Both the position numbers and the translations under genes were made by a program. A stretch of DNA of 64,000 nt from Psettodes erumei. Its lineage: Eukaryota > Chordata > Actinopteri > Pleuronectiformes > Psettodidae. Below the pieces are notes generated by a model. It was not told the origin of the DNA. It was given only the letters and a program-made list of their open reading frames with translations, and searched no databases. Numbering within the stretch: position 1 is the first letter of the stretch; each line of letters begins with the position of its first letter. Shown one piece after another: positions 12,241-24,049 of the stretch. The stretch lies in NCBI GenBank assembly GCA_016785225.1, contig JAFBJZ010000512.1:1984001-2048000 (forward strand). Reading direction: 5' to 3'.

Positions 12241-15133
12241 TCATTTATTAGTAGTATTAGCACAGCTATGGGCATGAAGGTCATGAATAAGGGCATTCAG
12301 TTTTCCCATTAGCAGTTTACTGAATTGGTCCAGCACTTTGGTCAGGCTGTTAACTGAGACAGTACAGTGCTGATCTGCAGAATGAAATGGTGTCACTGTG
12401 TCATCCTGTAAGGGCCCAAAAAGTAGAATGAATTAGGTACACTAGAGAAGAGAGTTTCAGACATGTACTGTAATGTTTCTTTGAATCAGTACAGATATCT
12501 GTGACGCGTGCTCTTAGCATGTTATCTTACTTTCCTCCCTTGAACAAAGGGCTAAAAACTGAGGCTCAAAAGTACACATTGCATAATCTATTCATTTTAC
12601 AATTATTTCCATTTGTCTTTCTTAATCCAATTGATGTATAGCGTAGTCAACTTAGTGTCTTACTTGTTTACAACAATTTACTATACAGAAACTTATGTGT
12701 TTCCAGGTTTTTCCTGTGCATATGTTACCTGTGTCGTAGACCTGCTGACAATAGCCAGATAATTTGTAATGCGATGCTCCAGTTCCTTCAACAACAAGGC
12801 CTGACATTGCAATGTAGCGTTCTCTCTCGCCCCTTGCAATCTGTCTTGAAAAGCATGCAGGGCCCCCACCACGTCTGCACGTTTGTGCTGTAACTGGCCA
12901 AAGACACAGACAAACTGTCACAATGTTGCTGTGACATGACATTAACTGGTGTAATAGCTACATTAAATTATTTTATTTGTACTAGGTATATAAATTATTA
13001 GTATTTGTTGTGGCAGTTCCAGTCTTGGTCAGTTATTCCATCAAAAAGTCTAAGAGCCAACACCAATGCAGTAATCTGTGAAGCGAGATGTGATGTGTTA
13101 AATGCTGACATCAGCAAGCTAATATGCTCACTATGAGGATGCCAGCATGCTGACATTTAACCGGTATTATAATCACTGTATTGGATTAGTGTGATAACAT
13201 CATGGTTAGCATGTAAACATTTGCTTATTGCCCAACACAAAGTACAGCTGAGGTTGATAGAAATATAACTTGTTTGCAAGCATTTGGTCACAAACCAAAG
13301 TAGTGGACAAAATTCAATTTCTGATTTGATGATGGTGCAAGATGAAAAGTTGGGGGATCAAAGTTATTACAGTTCATCCCCTGGGGACCACCAATATTTT
13401 TTTCCAAAGTCATTAGAAGTCATCTTCTGACATACCAACATTTACAATTGTGAGCCATGTTGCAGGGGTAGCTAAAATATGTACTCAGTAAGAAAAGCAG
13501 CAAATTGTAAGAATCGTGGAAAGTGAATTGTTTTTAATTTGAGGCACTGTTTTGTAAAATAAATCAAAGAGGAAATGTTATTATTTGAATAATGAGCTGG
13601 TATGTTAATTAAATTTTTCACAACCTCCACAGGTTTCATTGTGCTGATTTTACTGTCTGTTTAAAGCACATTCTGATTCTCATGTTGAGTACCGTTGTTG
13701 TTGTTGTGGCCTTTATGTTTGTTTCAGTTCAGCTCTAGTGTGAATCAAGGATGTTGTTTGACTCACTTTTAGTCAGTGAGCATTGATATAATTAAAATGT
13801 AAGAAATTCCACTCAGTGAAAACTGTTATGCTTCTCCCATCAACAGGACCTGGGATAGGCTATGGTCGATATGCGATCTGACCAATCGGATGTTTTAACA
13901 TACTTTATATTTACCCTGCTAATTCCCATTGGCATAATTTCCTGCAAGCATAAAGGATTTGACCTACTGGTTAAGTGTAGGATAATGTGTTTTTTAAGGT
14001 ATATGGTGGGGTTGCCAGTCAAGCTGGCATGAAGTACAGCTGTAAGAGCTTGATGTGCAAGCACTGTTTGTACCTGATGTTAGGATTAAGCCTTATCTGC
14101 CTTTTCCCCCCCTGTGTGCTTGGTGATTCAATCGCCTTTGTGTCTATAACCCTTGCCACATTCATTGTAACCCAAGAAAACATTTGTCAGACAAGAGGAG
14201 CTGCAAACTGTGGCACATTGAGTTCATTGTTGATACTGTTTTTCCAAGAGCACCGATTCACTGACTGAAGTGTGAAAGAGAACAGTAGCTTTTTATATAC
14301 ACAGTAAAATCACAGTGTTTAAGACCATGTAATGAAATTCTTACATTGCCAATCTCCCTTTTCACAAGACATTAATAATTTAGAATAAATATAATAATTT
14401 AGGTTAAAAATAAAATAAAATTATGTGCAGGAAAACAGTGTACACATAGGTTTGTTGGGGGTAGTGTTGAATGCAATGTTCAGGAGTCTGATGGCCTGTG
14501 GGTGCACTGAATAATGTTGTAGGGCCTTTTGATGACCCTGGTGGTGTGAATGTCCTAATGTGATGAAAGGTCTGTTCCTGCTGAGCCTTCCTGTCCTTAG
14601 CAGTGCAGCTTCCATGCCAGCATGTAATTGAGCTGGTGATGACATGAGTGACAAATGTACATGTCAGGTATTACTTACAGTTTTGTTTTCCCATTTTTCT
14701 GGATTGAGCCCAACACATGGTAGCTGTACAGGAGATGGCAGCATGTCTGAATCCACACAGCCAGCCTGAGGACATAAGCAGATTTGTCACACAGATGCAT
14801 GCACAGAAATGACTCATTTTTCAAAATAAAGACTCAACCAAGAATTTCAAGTCCAGTCACTATGGATTCAACATTCTGTTCATATTTTTGCTTCTCAAAA
14901 GAATGTGTGTTTTTTTTATTTTATTTTTTTAAGCAGTAATATTGCATAACTCATTTCCTCACCATTTCTTCTTTAAGCCCTGAGAGCGACTCCATCATTT
15001 TCCTAGCTTGATTGTTGCACCAAAAGTCAATGGGTCTGCCGCACACTTCAAATCGATGGGAAGAAATCACTCCAGTCAGCAGCAGCAGGAGTCCTAGTGG
15101 ATCACACAGCAGAGATGACTGAAAAGCTGCCAT
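12241..15133 (-). CDS. thpo: Thrombopoietin-like four-helix cytokine
   Basis: A secreted class I cytokine of the EPO/TPO family; TPO drives thrombocyte-lineage growth through Mpl. The minus-strand exons are 15133-14963, 14765-14679, 12887-12729 and 12405-12241, all phase 0, giving 193 codons. Residues 1-25 form a leucine-rich signal peptide (LGLLLLLTG). The mature part contains RPIDFWCNN, MLPSPVQLPC (compare human TPO LPTPVLLP), LQCQALLLKELEHRI, and SLTKVLDQFSKLLMGKLNAL before a terminal HSC. Cysteines 39, 60, 114 and 187 match the TPO C7-C151 and C29-C85 pairs; C31, C74 and C153 are extra. Sequons are at N84, N109 and N189. There is no mammalian-type long glycan domain. EPO was considered, but the cysteine spacing and the LPSPVQLP block fit TPO better, as does divergent linkage to chrd. 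The start is the first in-frame ATG; an additional upstream exon is possible. Confidence 0.88.
13090..13430. repeat. Decayed dispersed percomorph repeat
   Basis: This lies in the long thpo intron between exons 2 and 3 of the model. It includes AACACAAAGTACAGCTGAGG, a TTTGGTCACAAACCAAAGTA segment, GATGATGGTGCAAGATGAAA and TTATTACAGTTCATCC. I recognise these in this order from a repeat that is very common in perciform genomes. The family name is not certain to me. Several substitutions and gaps show that it is old. Confidence 0.55.
14440..14650. repeat. Decayed dispersed teleost repeat (retroelement-like)
   Basis: Also in the long thpo intron. It contains GTTCAGGAGTCTGATGGCCT followed by GTGGG, then GTGTGAATGTCC, and AGCAGTGCAGCTTCCATGCC. 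These match, in order, blocks of a repeat seen in many teleost genomes, probably the internal or 3' part of an old retroelement. There is no coding capacity. Confidence 0.4.
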
Positions 15134-16454
15134 CTAGTTGCTCCTTTATGTAGCAGCAGACTGAATTATATGATTCTGTATTTGTTTCTTCATACTGTGT
15201 CTCCCTCCCCTTTTATTGACATTGGTACAACAGATTTTAATCGAAAGTGTCACATAACCTTCGTCTTGCCAAAATCTACCCGCAAGTTTTGCCCTGACAA
15301 GTTCTACGAACGCTTTCACTATGCGGACAGGCGACTTGTGAAAGTTGATACCAGGATTTCCTCTCTGTATATAACAGTTGTAATACACCCAACTTACTGC
15401 TACAAGTCATAACCCGTTCCTGGGTGCATGGCGTCTCTCAGGTGCTCTCTGTCAACCAGCCTACTCCTTCCATTCATCTTCATAGAAATTCCTAAATCAC
15501 AGGTCCCAGGTCTGCTGAAAGTATGATTCAGCTGCTTCTTCTTCCAATAGTTCTATAGTAAGCCAGCAGTTTGATAAACAGGTATGTGTAGTGTGACATG
15601 TGGTTGCGAGAGCCCGTTGCATGCACTGGAAGCTTTTAGGCAAGTTGGCGTTATATTTGATTTAGCCCAAAGTTAATGTTTGACTCTGGGTCCTCAATGC
15701 AAACAAGACAAGAGAGGCCCAGAAAACACATCCCATTATGACATGATGATAAAGATGTGCAGGACTCACTGTCGTAATGTTTTTGATAAGTTATTGTAGT
15801 TTATATTTGTCAGTTATAAGTCTATCTATCTGTTGAAAATGTAAATCAGTTGGTTCATATTATAGACAATGGGTTGTGTTGATAACAACTTGAATATAAC
15901 ACTACTGTTACTACAAGTGCGTACGTTTAGTACAGCAAACTGATAATACTGGCTTTGCAAGCAATGTTCAGCAGGTATGAAAACCTTAGGTTAATAAAAT
16001 GCATTATACATGATATATTGATGTGTTTATTTCGATTTCTGTCCACTGGGAGGCCGCTGAACAATATAAGAGACAAACACTGGCTTTATTTCACACATTC
16101 TGCAGATAGGTAGCAACATTTACATTTATTTGATGTCATGTTCCTGTCCACCTGATGAATGGAAGTCCAATAAAATTTTTTGCTCTGTTTTGGTCTCCAC
16201 CGACCAGAGGATGTACATTAGAATGTGTTTCACACAGTCTTGTTAGGATATTGGCAATGTAAGTGTCTCCAAGATCACCTGCACTTTAGGGAATAAACTA
16301 GCATGCATTTTATAGGCAATTTGGCAAAGTATGCTTATCACAGTTTCTTAGCTTGAAGTCCAAAGAGAGTAAAAGCTCTATAGAACTGAGGGGAAATGCA
16401 GCCAGGTACTGATTCTCTGTGGCTTTAAATTATTATCATTTTATCTCTTGTTTG

Positions 16455-16480
16455 TATATATATATATATATATATATATT
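16455..16480. repeat. (TA)n microsatellite
   Basis: About 25 bases of TA dinucleotide followed by a short T run. Confidence 0.9.
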
Positions 16481-17105
16481 TTTTTAAAGCTATTAAAAAT
16501 AATTATCATCATCACCATGAACACTGTTTATGTAAATTGCTCTTTGTACCCACTCAAATGGGGAATTGCAAATACTACACAGATGAACAAGAATTCTATT
16601 TCATCGTGTGATAATAAGGTAACTATGTGTACCAATTGGAAATATCTAGCTTTGCCTTTGTCTTTATCCAATAAATCACCTAAGACAATGCTATGATGCT
16701 ATAATAATGTAAAAAAAAAATGTAGACACAGGAGCCTCAGTAGAATGGTGTTGCAAAAAAAACAAAACATATTGTTTTCATTCTATGGTGCATTCCACAC
16801 TCAGTTTATCCTAAAATCAAAAAAGAGATAGCTTTGAGATGAAAAGATAAGCCACTCTTCCCTGGTATTATGTTGTGCAATGTCTTACCAAGGAAAAGTC
16901 GTCATTGTTTTAGTGTTGTCTATGCTAATCTGTCATAAGGTAGGCACAGCTGAACCTGAGGGCAGAGCAGCCAGACAAGGAGGAGAAACTATGTGTGTTA
17001 AAGTGTGCATGTGTGTTATTTGTCTTATGTGTGTGTTACTTTGTCTTTTGATTAAGCGGTGTGGCTGGTGCTCATGACATTAATGAGCTCTTTGATGACA
17101 TGCAG

Positions 17106-17106
<1 letters not shown>

Positions 17107-17155
<49 letters not shown>

Positions 17156-17263
17156 TCAAGGGTTCTTTGGAGGCTATTGTCTTGCAGTTGTGCGTCTCCA
17201 TGGGAAGAGCCATTACCATGGAAACTCCAAGCAATGAGGATTCTATGAAAAACTGGGTCCTTA

Positions 17264-17297
<34 letters not shown>
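17107..17297. repeat. (GT)n and (CT)n microsatellites
   Basis: A pure GT tract occupies 17107-17152 and a CT tract about 17268-17297. They lie 500-700 bases upstream of the RING-SPRY start codon. Confidence 0.95.
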
Positions 17298-17301
<4 letters not shown>

Positions 17302-17792
17302 CCTGTCTTTTATCCACACTCAGGCAATTCATCCTATTTCACACACAATAGTCAGCTGGGAGATGGAGAGCACGGCACAACAGGAGGATTTCTTCTAAAA
17401 ATCTGTTCAACAATGCTCTTTACAGCCAGCAGTCTCCCAACATGCTTTTGGGCTGTTCGAGAAGACCAAGGGTTGTTTTTTTTGCCACTGTGGGATATCT
17501 CTGCTGACTAGAAAATATCTGTGATTTTTTTTTTAACAAAAAGATATCTTGGCAATAACATTTTCATCCCTTTGTCTCTTTTCTGGGAGAATGGTTTGTC
17601 GATGCAGCTTCTACACTGATTTGCTCACTGAAGACTGTTCACACTATTGGGACTTTCCCTCAGTTTCAAAGAAAAACTGGATTATACAAACCTAATAAAA
17701 CATGTAGGTGAGGAATTTTCACTCTCTTTTTACTTGTTTTAAGAGTGGACTACATGAGATAGTCATGTAACACAGCTATTTCATTCTCAGTA

Positions 17793-20700
17793 ATGGCAAT
17801 GAAGACCTTTTGTTCCCAGATAAAGCACAGGCAGCTGGATGTGAGAAAGACTAAAAGGGAGGAAAATGAGGAAAAAGACGCTGACTGTTTTGAGCTGGTC
17901 TCCTGCTGTCCAGCTTGTAACCAACATTATGATGTCGTCCTGATCCTGCCGTGCTCGCACACCATGTGTGGTCGTTGCATAGCTGCTGAAGCGAGAACAA
18001 GCTCGGGTCAGCCTCTCCTCCGTGGTGTTGGCCTATCTGTCTGGTCTGTGCTTTGCCCCTGCTGTCGACATCATGTGGAGTTGCCATGTTGGACCTGCTC
18101 ATCCGCCACTTCCTGTCTGCCAGAACATCCCACGCTCAGTCCCACATGCATCAGCCAGGAGACAAGCACCAAGAAGGGAGCTTCCAAAGATAATCTTCAG
18201 CACATACAGGTAATAGATAACAGATAATTAGAATAGACAAAAAAATTGAGAGAGAGAAAGAGTTAGGGTTATTTTTAAATTAGTATAATTTCAGAGATAA
18301 GAAATCCAGAAAATTAGTTTTAGTTTTCAATTTCAAATAATCTTTCATTGTATAAAAATGTAAATCGGAAAAATTGAAAGGAAATGAATATGAATGTGAG
18401 TCAAAATTTAACGACAAGTTATGCTTGTCCAAATTCTAGACTTGTATGCAATTGTGAAAAAATAACTGTTATTTTTAAATCATTATGCAAAATTAATACA
18501 TTTTTGCGTTACATATATGTCAAGGATAAATATTACATTTGTGGCTTGCCAGCAAGACAAGCGTGGCAGTGTTTCATCCTAAGAGTAGATAAATCAGAAC
18601 AATACTACAGTGGAAGTGATTTCTCTATCTAACTGTCTCAGAACTAAGGTCGGACCCCTGACGGATCTGATTTTGCCTGTTTGCATCCGTTTACTGCTCT
18701 CTTGTGGCAGCAGTGAGCTATTGTCTCTGGAGGCTAAATTGACTACCAGTCGCTGTATATATTAATTTCTGACATTTTCGTTGCTGTGGCCGTGTCCTAC
18801 TGACAAAGGTTGGGGCATCGCCCATCTACGGTGAGCCTGTTTCAGCTGAGCTTGGTTGCTTGGTTGAAACCACTTTACAGGGTGCACACAACACAAAGTA
18901 TCCTTTATCACAGAAGCAACCAAATCACAAATGCTCTCTTTAATGGCTAACAAAACCATAATCTCAGAATGAACTAGAAACACCCTATCAAGCTACTCAT
19001 GTGGTGCAGAATGCCACCCAAACAAATGCCATTACACAAATGGAACCTGCTGGTAATTAATATCAAAGGCAACTCTGGGGGAACTAATCTACAAAAGGTC
19101 AAGTTATGCAACATCACTTCACAAAACGAAAACTGCAAAACACACAAAGTTAGGATCATGAACAGGTTTGACCAGAACACGTGTGACTACTGAGAATTAG
19201 GTTGGTTAGTCGTTGTTTAGTCAAGGTGTAGGTTCTTCATTCTAGATCTGCTCTAGATCTCACTGTCTCTATATTTACAGGGGGACACACACAGCAGGGA
19301 TGCAGCTAAAGAAACAACACAGAGCTATTTGTGCGGTGAGTGAGTGTGGTGATGTATTGATAGCTCCAGCCAGTTTCTAAGAATAAACCATATGATCCTG
19401 ACCATCAACGGGGGAACTTACAGTAGTGGGTGCACTCTGCCTGTTTGATCCAGGCTCGGAGTCTACCGGTTTCCCAACGACACCAGCAGGTGGAGACATA
19501 GACCTGCAAGAGGACGAGATGGCACAGTCTGTCTTCGGTAAGAGCTCACACTTCATGCTTTTAACTTAAAGCTTTTTAAGAAGATGAATCATATTTTTTT
19601 ACCTTCTTACATTCACTTCTGGTCTATCTTAGGACTGCGTTTTGCTCTGGATCCCTCCAGTGTCCCTCCATCCCTCCATCTTTCTAACACCTCCCTCACT
19701 GTCTCCTACCGAGGCCCTCCCTCTCCAGCGCTAGACAACAAGGTCAGAGGGCAAAAGATGACCCCTGACCTCAGGGTCCCGTTTGCCCTCCCGCAGGTCT
19801 GTGCCGATGTTGTCATTGCACGGGGGCAGTATTACTGGGAGGTGGACGTCTGTAACAGCTGCATGTACAGGATTGGTAAGAACTCCCTTCAGTTTGTGTT
19901 GCTTGGTTTGGTGCCAGCATGGTTATTGCTTCCAGAAACCCTCACTCCTTCATCAGTGAGTCTGTTTAAGCCCACACTCACATGAAGACACACACATGCA
20001 CACGTCATCAGTCAACTTCATTGTTCATATGTACCACCATGAAGTTAGAACACTGACAGCCCATTGATTATTGGCTTAGCAACACTGAAAAAGCAATTTC
20101 CATTCTTAGCATTTTGTCCGATTACTTTATATCCATTGGTATGGCATGACCTGGAACATGTTTAATTGTTTTATTTCATGAATGAAACTTTAAAAAAAGC
20201 TGCACCTTGTCTGGATTAATTGAAAATTGATGGGATGATTTCTTATATGGACATCTCCACCCAAATCATATTTCGAGATATTGGGCATCATTAGTTTGAC
20301 ATTAAAAGAATGTAGTTGCCGATATTAGTTGATTGGTCAGGTCTTCAGAAAAACATTACTCATGTGGCACAGATTAATCTGTAAATTAAATTAACGTTGC
20401 TAAATCCCAGTAATTTCCCCATTTATTATTCACAAATGCAAACCCTGTGTTGGTGCAAGAGAAAAAGCTATTTCATCAACTGGATTACATCAGCTGAGGA
20501 TCAATGTCTGTGTTAAATGTCATAGCAATCCAAAGCAATTGGTTTCAAATTTTTGGTGAATGAGCCAAACCAAATCTGCCATTCTGAGATGCCTAAAAAT
20601 ACTGGTTTCCTGCTTGAAAGTTTAAGAAAATAAATCGTAACATTTTTATTTCTTGTTGGGGGGGCTGCTACAATGTGCTGTGCATATGAATTTTTTCTGT

Positions 20701-21086
20701 CTCTTTCAGGTGTGATCTCACTGGATGGTTGCAGTGGCTGGTGGCTTGAAAGGCAGGGTGCGTCTTTTTTTGTAGTGTATGATGGCAACTGGGAGCCACT
20801 CTACACTGTCCCACCTCAGATCAAAAGCCTTGGGGTCTTCCTGAACATTGGAGGGGGGGCCCTGAGCTTCCACAACCCTCTGTCCCAGGAGCACCTTGTC
20901 ACGCTGCCCACCCGCTTTGGCACCGCTGGAGTGCTCCCAGCTCTTGGCCTGGGCCAGGGCTGGTTGAGAATGCGCTGCAGCCTGCCTCCTCCTCCACACA
21001 TTTTCCTCAGTAAGGATTCAACCTACAAGGGGCATTGTGGGACTGGTGGAGGCTGGTGGTGCAGAGAGACTCCTTCCACTCTGTGA
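17793..21086 (+). CDS. RING finger plus PRY/SPRY (B30.2) protein, probable E3 ubiquitin ligase
   Basis: The exons are 17793-18209, 19281-19335, 19454-19537, 19633-19875 and 20710-21086. Splice sites are consensus and phases match, giving 391 residues. The N-terminal C3HC4 RING has C39, C42, C54, H56, C59, C62, C88 and C91 (CPAC, CSHTMCGRC, CPCC), expected to bind two zincs and recruit an E2. A 46-codon low-complexity linker replaces the B-box and coiled coil of TRIM proteins. The PRY part shows LRFALDPSSVPPSLHLSN; the SPRY part shows ARGQYYWEVDV, then SLGVFLNIGGGALSFHN. A 3' splice site ends two bases before the ATG (17789-17790), so a 5' untranslated exon is likely. The frame closes at 21086, but coding-like sequence continues in another frame (next entry), so the C-terminus may be broken or mis-assembled. 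I do not recognise a gene symbol. Confidence 0.78.
20470..20560. repeat. Possible fragment of a percomorph dispersed repeat
   Basis: In intron 4 of the RING-SPRY gene. AATGTCTGTGTTAAATGTCA followed by TAGCAATCCAAAGCAAT resembles the downstream half of the same repeat family as at 13090-13430. It is short and diverged, so only suggestive. Confidence 0.3.
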
Positions 21087-21331
21087 GAAAAGTTATCCAG
21101 AAGTTTGAGGAGCTGGCTGCATCAGACTCAGACTCAGGCCTGGTGTCCAGTTTTGGATCGTCCTGCTCCGACGTGGCTTCCCTTCAAGACCAGGACAGAT
21201 GTTTCCCACTGGGCACACAGGACAGGAAACTGAAGCTGAATAAGAAGAGCTTTCTCTTCAGTGGGAGCATCAAAAACACACCCGCAGCTCCTCTGAGTGG
21301 TTTGATCTCTAGTTGTCATTTGAAAGGCTAA
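21065..21331 (+). other. Out-of-frame continuation of the RING-SPRY C-terminus
   Basis: After the SPRY domain the model frame ends at 21086. The neighbouring frame is open to a stop at 21329-21331 and reads like real protein: SFHSVRKVIQKFEELAASDS, then GLVSSFGSSCSDVASLQD, then LKLNKKSFLFSGS. A one- or two-base indel between about 21010 and 21065 would join it. An intron using the GTAAGG at 21010 and the AG at 21064 would be only 55 bases and gives the wrong phase. This could be a genuine frameshift, an assembly error, or a chance open frame. Confidence 0.45.
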
Positions 21332-21626
21332 TTTTTCATCTCGAAGGATATTTGGCTGCCTCTTTCCACTCTCTGCATGACTCTGGACCTGCAATTGACT
21401 CTCTCCCCAGGACACAGGCCTTTCTCTTGACCAAACAACCCCCACTGGTTTGGGCTTGGGCCTGAAAATTAATGTGAAGTGAGAGGAAATGGCAGGACAC
21501 CTTCATTTGTCTCTGCGTGAGACAGTACGGGCATGCACGTTCCTATAAATGGTGCATGTGGGTACAAGCACTACCTTGAGTGTGCGCATTTGCCCAGTGA
21601 CCCATACATTTTGTGCATGTGCGTGC

Positions 21627-21628
<2 letters not shown>

Positions 21629-21705
<77 letters not shown>
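21629..21705. repeat. Compound (GT)n(GA)n microsatellite
   Basis: GT dinucleotides at 21629-21677 run directly into GA dinucleotides to about 21705. It lies downstream of the RING-SPRY gene. Confidence 0.97.
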
Positions 21706-21707
<2 letters not shown>

Positions 21708-24049
21708 AGAGCTAGAGGGAACAATGTTCAAGCGGCAGGGGGTGAGATGGCGAGGTGTGAGTACAGTGACACCAGTGGTGTTGACACAGAGCAGCGAGGA
21801 CAGGTGGTGACACGTGTTTATCCCGCGGCCTGCCTTCGATAGGACAGTAGGGCTGCCCTTTTCTGACCCTTTGAAAACCACAGGAGCCCGGGGACTTCAA
21901 AAGAACAACAGAGAGCGGGAGAACAGGGAGGGAGAGGGAGAGAAAACAGCATGCATGAATTAAAGACAGCAGGTGTAAAAAAAAAAAAAAAAAAAAAGGA
22001 AAGAAAGAAATGAGTTGAGAGAGAGCTTTTATCCCCTGAAGCCCTGAATGGATCAGCTGGCTCAATCCACAACATGTGAGAATTCATTTTAAAGTCAGTA
22101 CTCAGCTGCATAAATCAATATTTTACATGAGAAGTGGGGAAAATACAGCATAGTGATCAAGAAGAACTTTCTTTCAACACTTTCTTTCAGTCATACACAC
22201 ATCATTGTATTGGTCAGATGTTGAAGTGTTAAAATGATATTTTTAATATCTTGGTTTTCTCTTTTCTTGGCAGCAAAGACTCTCTCTTGTGTCTCTTCTT
22301 CATTGGCTTTTAGCTCCACACACCCATGGGTCTGCATGTTGGGCGCAGGTTCAATCTGAGCAATTTAGTTCAAGTATAAACTTTCCCTCATTTTCTCCTC
22401 AATCCTCCGGGCTTCCAGCCCCATCTGTAGAACCGCTGGTGCCGAGGACTATTTATACTTGGCACTGCCGGTGTCCATATTCATTCTGCTTGTGACCACT
22501 TGACTTATGATTAAGTACTGTCGGGCCTATTGAAGGAATCCCTCCTTTCCTAACCTCACTTTCAGTGCCTCTTCTTGACTTTTTGGAAGGTGCAATCTCA
22601 CAGTATTTAGTCAGACCACCCAAAATGTGAATCTCTTTGTAAGGGGAAAAAGATCTTGCAACTGAACCAAGTCTCAATTAGAGGTAGCCATAACTGAGGA
22701 TGAGGAGTAGTAGATAGACTAATTTTACATTTCATGTATGCTAAAAACCAACAGACTCAGTAATAACCTCTGAGTCACATGAGAAAACGGCATAGGAGCT
22801 TGTTAGACTGCCACCTCTCAGACCACTCATCGGGGATGAGTGTGTGCTGGTGTTTAACGGTCGGGGTATTTACCACACCAGTAAAATTAAGAAAAAAGTC
22901 TGCGCTGCGACTGCTTTTTGGCACAATTCACTCTGCAGATCCATCAGCTTTTACACACAAAGTGTGTGGAAGCAATTTGACTCTTGTAAACAGAAATGAG
23001 AGTGGTATGATGCAGATTTCAGGGGTGGGGGCGTCTGACAGGAAGGATGGATAAGACTTGAGACACGTTGTGCCATGTGTGCTTGGGCCTGTTTGGCAGC
23101 GTCTATAGGCCTGTGTATTCTGGTTTATGGTAAGGTGCAGCTGCTGAATGTAAGTATTACACTTAAGGAGAACTTTGAGGCAGGCCACTTTTATTTGAAT
23201 ATTTTAGACATCTTTTAGAGATAAATTCATATCTTGCACTGCACTGCATATTTTCATCTTATTTTATTTTATTTATTTATTTTATTCTTTGATTTCTCTC
23301 TTTTAAATCCTGTTTTCATGTGTCCTTTTATATTGTCTTGTATTTTCTTTCTCGTGTTAATACCTTTATGTCTTATGGGAAGCACTTTTGCCTTGTTGTT
23401 GAAATTTGCCATATATAAACTTGCATTGCCTTTTATTGCCAATCCTCCAATATTTTTCTGCCAGGCAGTTGATTTGCACAAAACACATACTCAACTACTG
23501 TTCTTAAGCCCAGTTGTGAGGTATCTACTTTACTTGACCATTTTGTATTAATACTTCTTCACTAAATTTCTCTTCTCCACATTTTTTCTGGGTAGGTAAT
23601 TTACAGATTACCTCCTGAATGTATTAGAAGTTTCTAAAGTACTACCTAATACTACATACACCACCAAACAAAGCAGTAGTTCAAATTAGCTCCATCTTGG
23701 CCAGCAACAAGAGTGTTCTAAAAGGCTGCTTTATGCAGCAGTAAGAGCACTGCAGTAATATAACAAAAAATACAATACTGTGTAATAGGTACTTTTGATA
23801 TTTTGATTACTGTTGGCTGTATTTTGCTTCATTTTTTCTATTGCTACTTTCACTTGTAATGAATTAAAGTCATCTCTAGATACATGTAACATGATACATT
23901 ATTACACATCGAAGCATTCAATAATACATGAAATAGCTACATTTGCTGATTTTGATATTTCAAATAATTTTCACTGATAAATGTCATTTTTATGGTTCTT
24001 TTACTTAGGATTTTATTTCACACTTTTAGCAAATTAGGAGCTCTCAAAG

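Larger units (their letters stand above)
15134..17790. other. Intergenic sequence upstream of thpo and of the RING-SPRY gene
   Basis: About 2.65 kb between the thpo start (minus) and the RING-SPRY start (plus), so it should hold both promoters. A TATA-like ATATAATT word occurs at about 15160-15168 on the minus strand. It lies too close to the thpo ATG to leave a normal leader, unless thpo starts in an upstream exon. An open frame at 15170-15412 (plus) reads like protein (FVLPKSTRKFCPDKFYERF) but has no recognised homologue. Microsatellites are listed separately. No other gene is supported. Confidence 0.5.

Noticed and set aside
12241..15133. Identification of the cytokine as erythropoietin
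   Set aside because: The second and third conserved cysteines sit as in TPO (C29-C85) rather than the close EPO pair, the LPSPVQLP block is TPO-like, and the gene is divergent to chrd as THPO is in human.
21010..21064. Mini-intron restoring the RING-SPRY tail frame
   Set aside because: It would be 55 bases long, too short for a vertebrate intron, and the phase after splicing leads to an early stop.
17793..21086. Classical TRIM protein
   Set aside because: No B-box zinc ligands or coiled coil are found between the RING and the PRY/SPRY domain, and the linker exons are too short.
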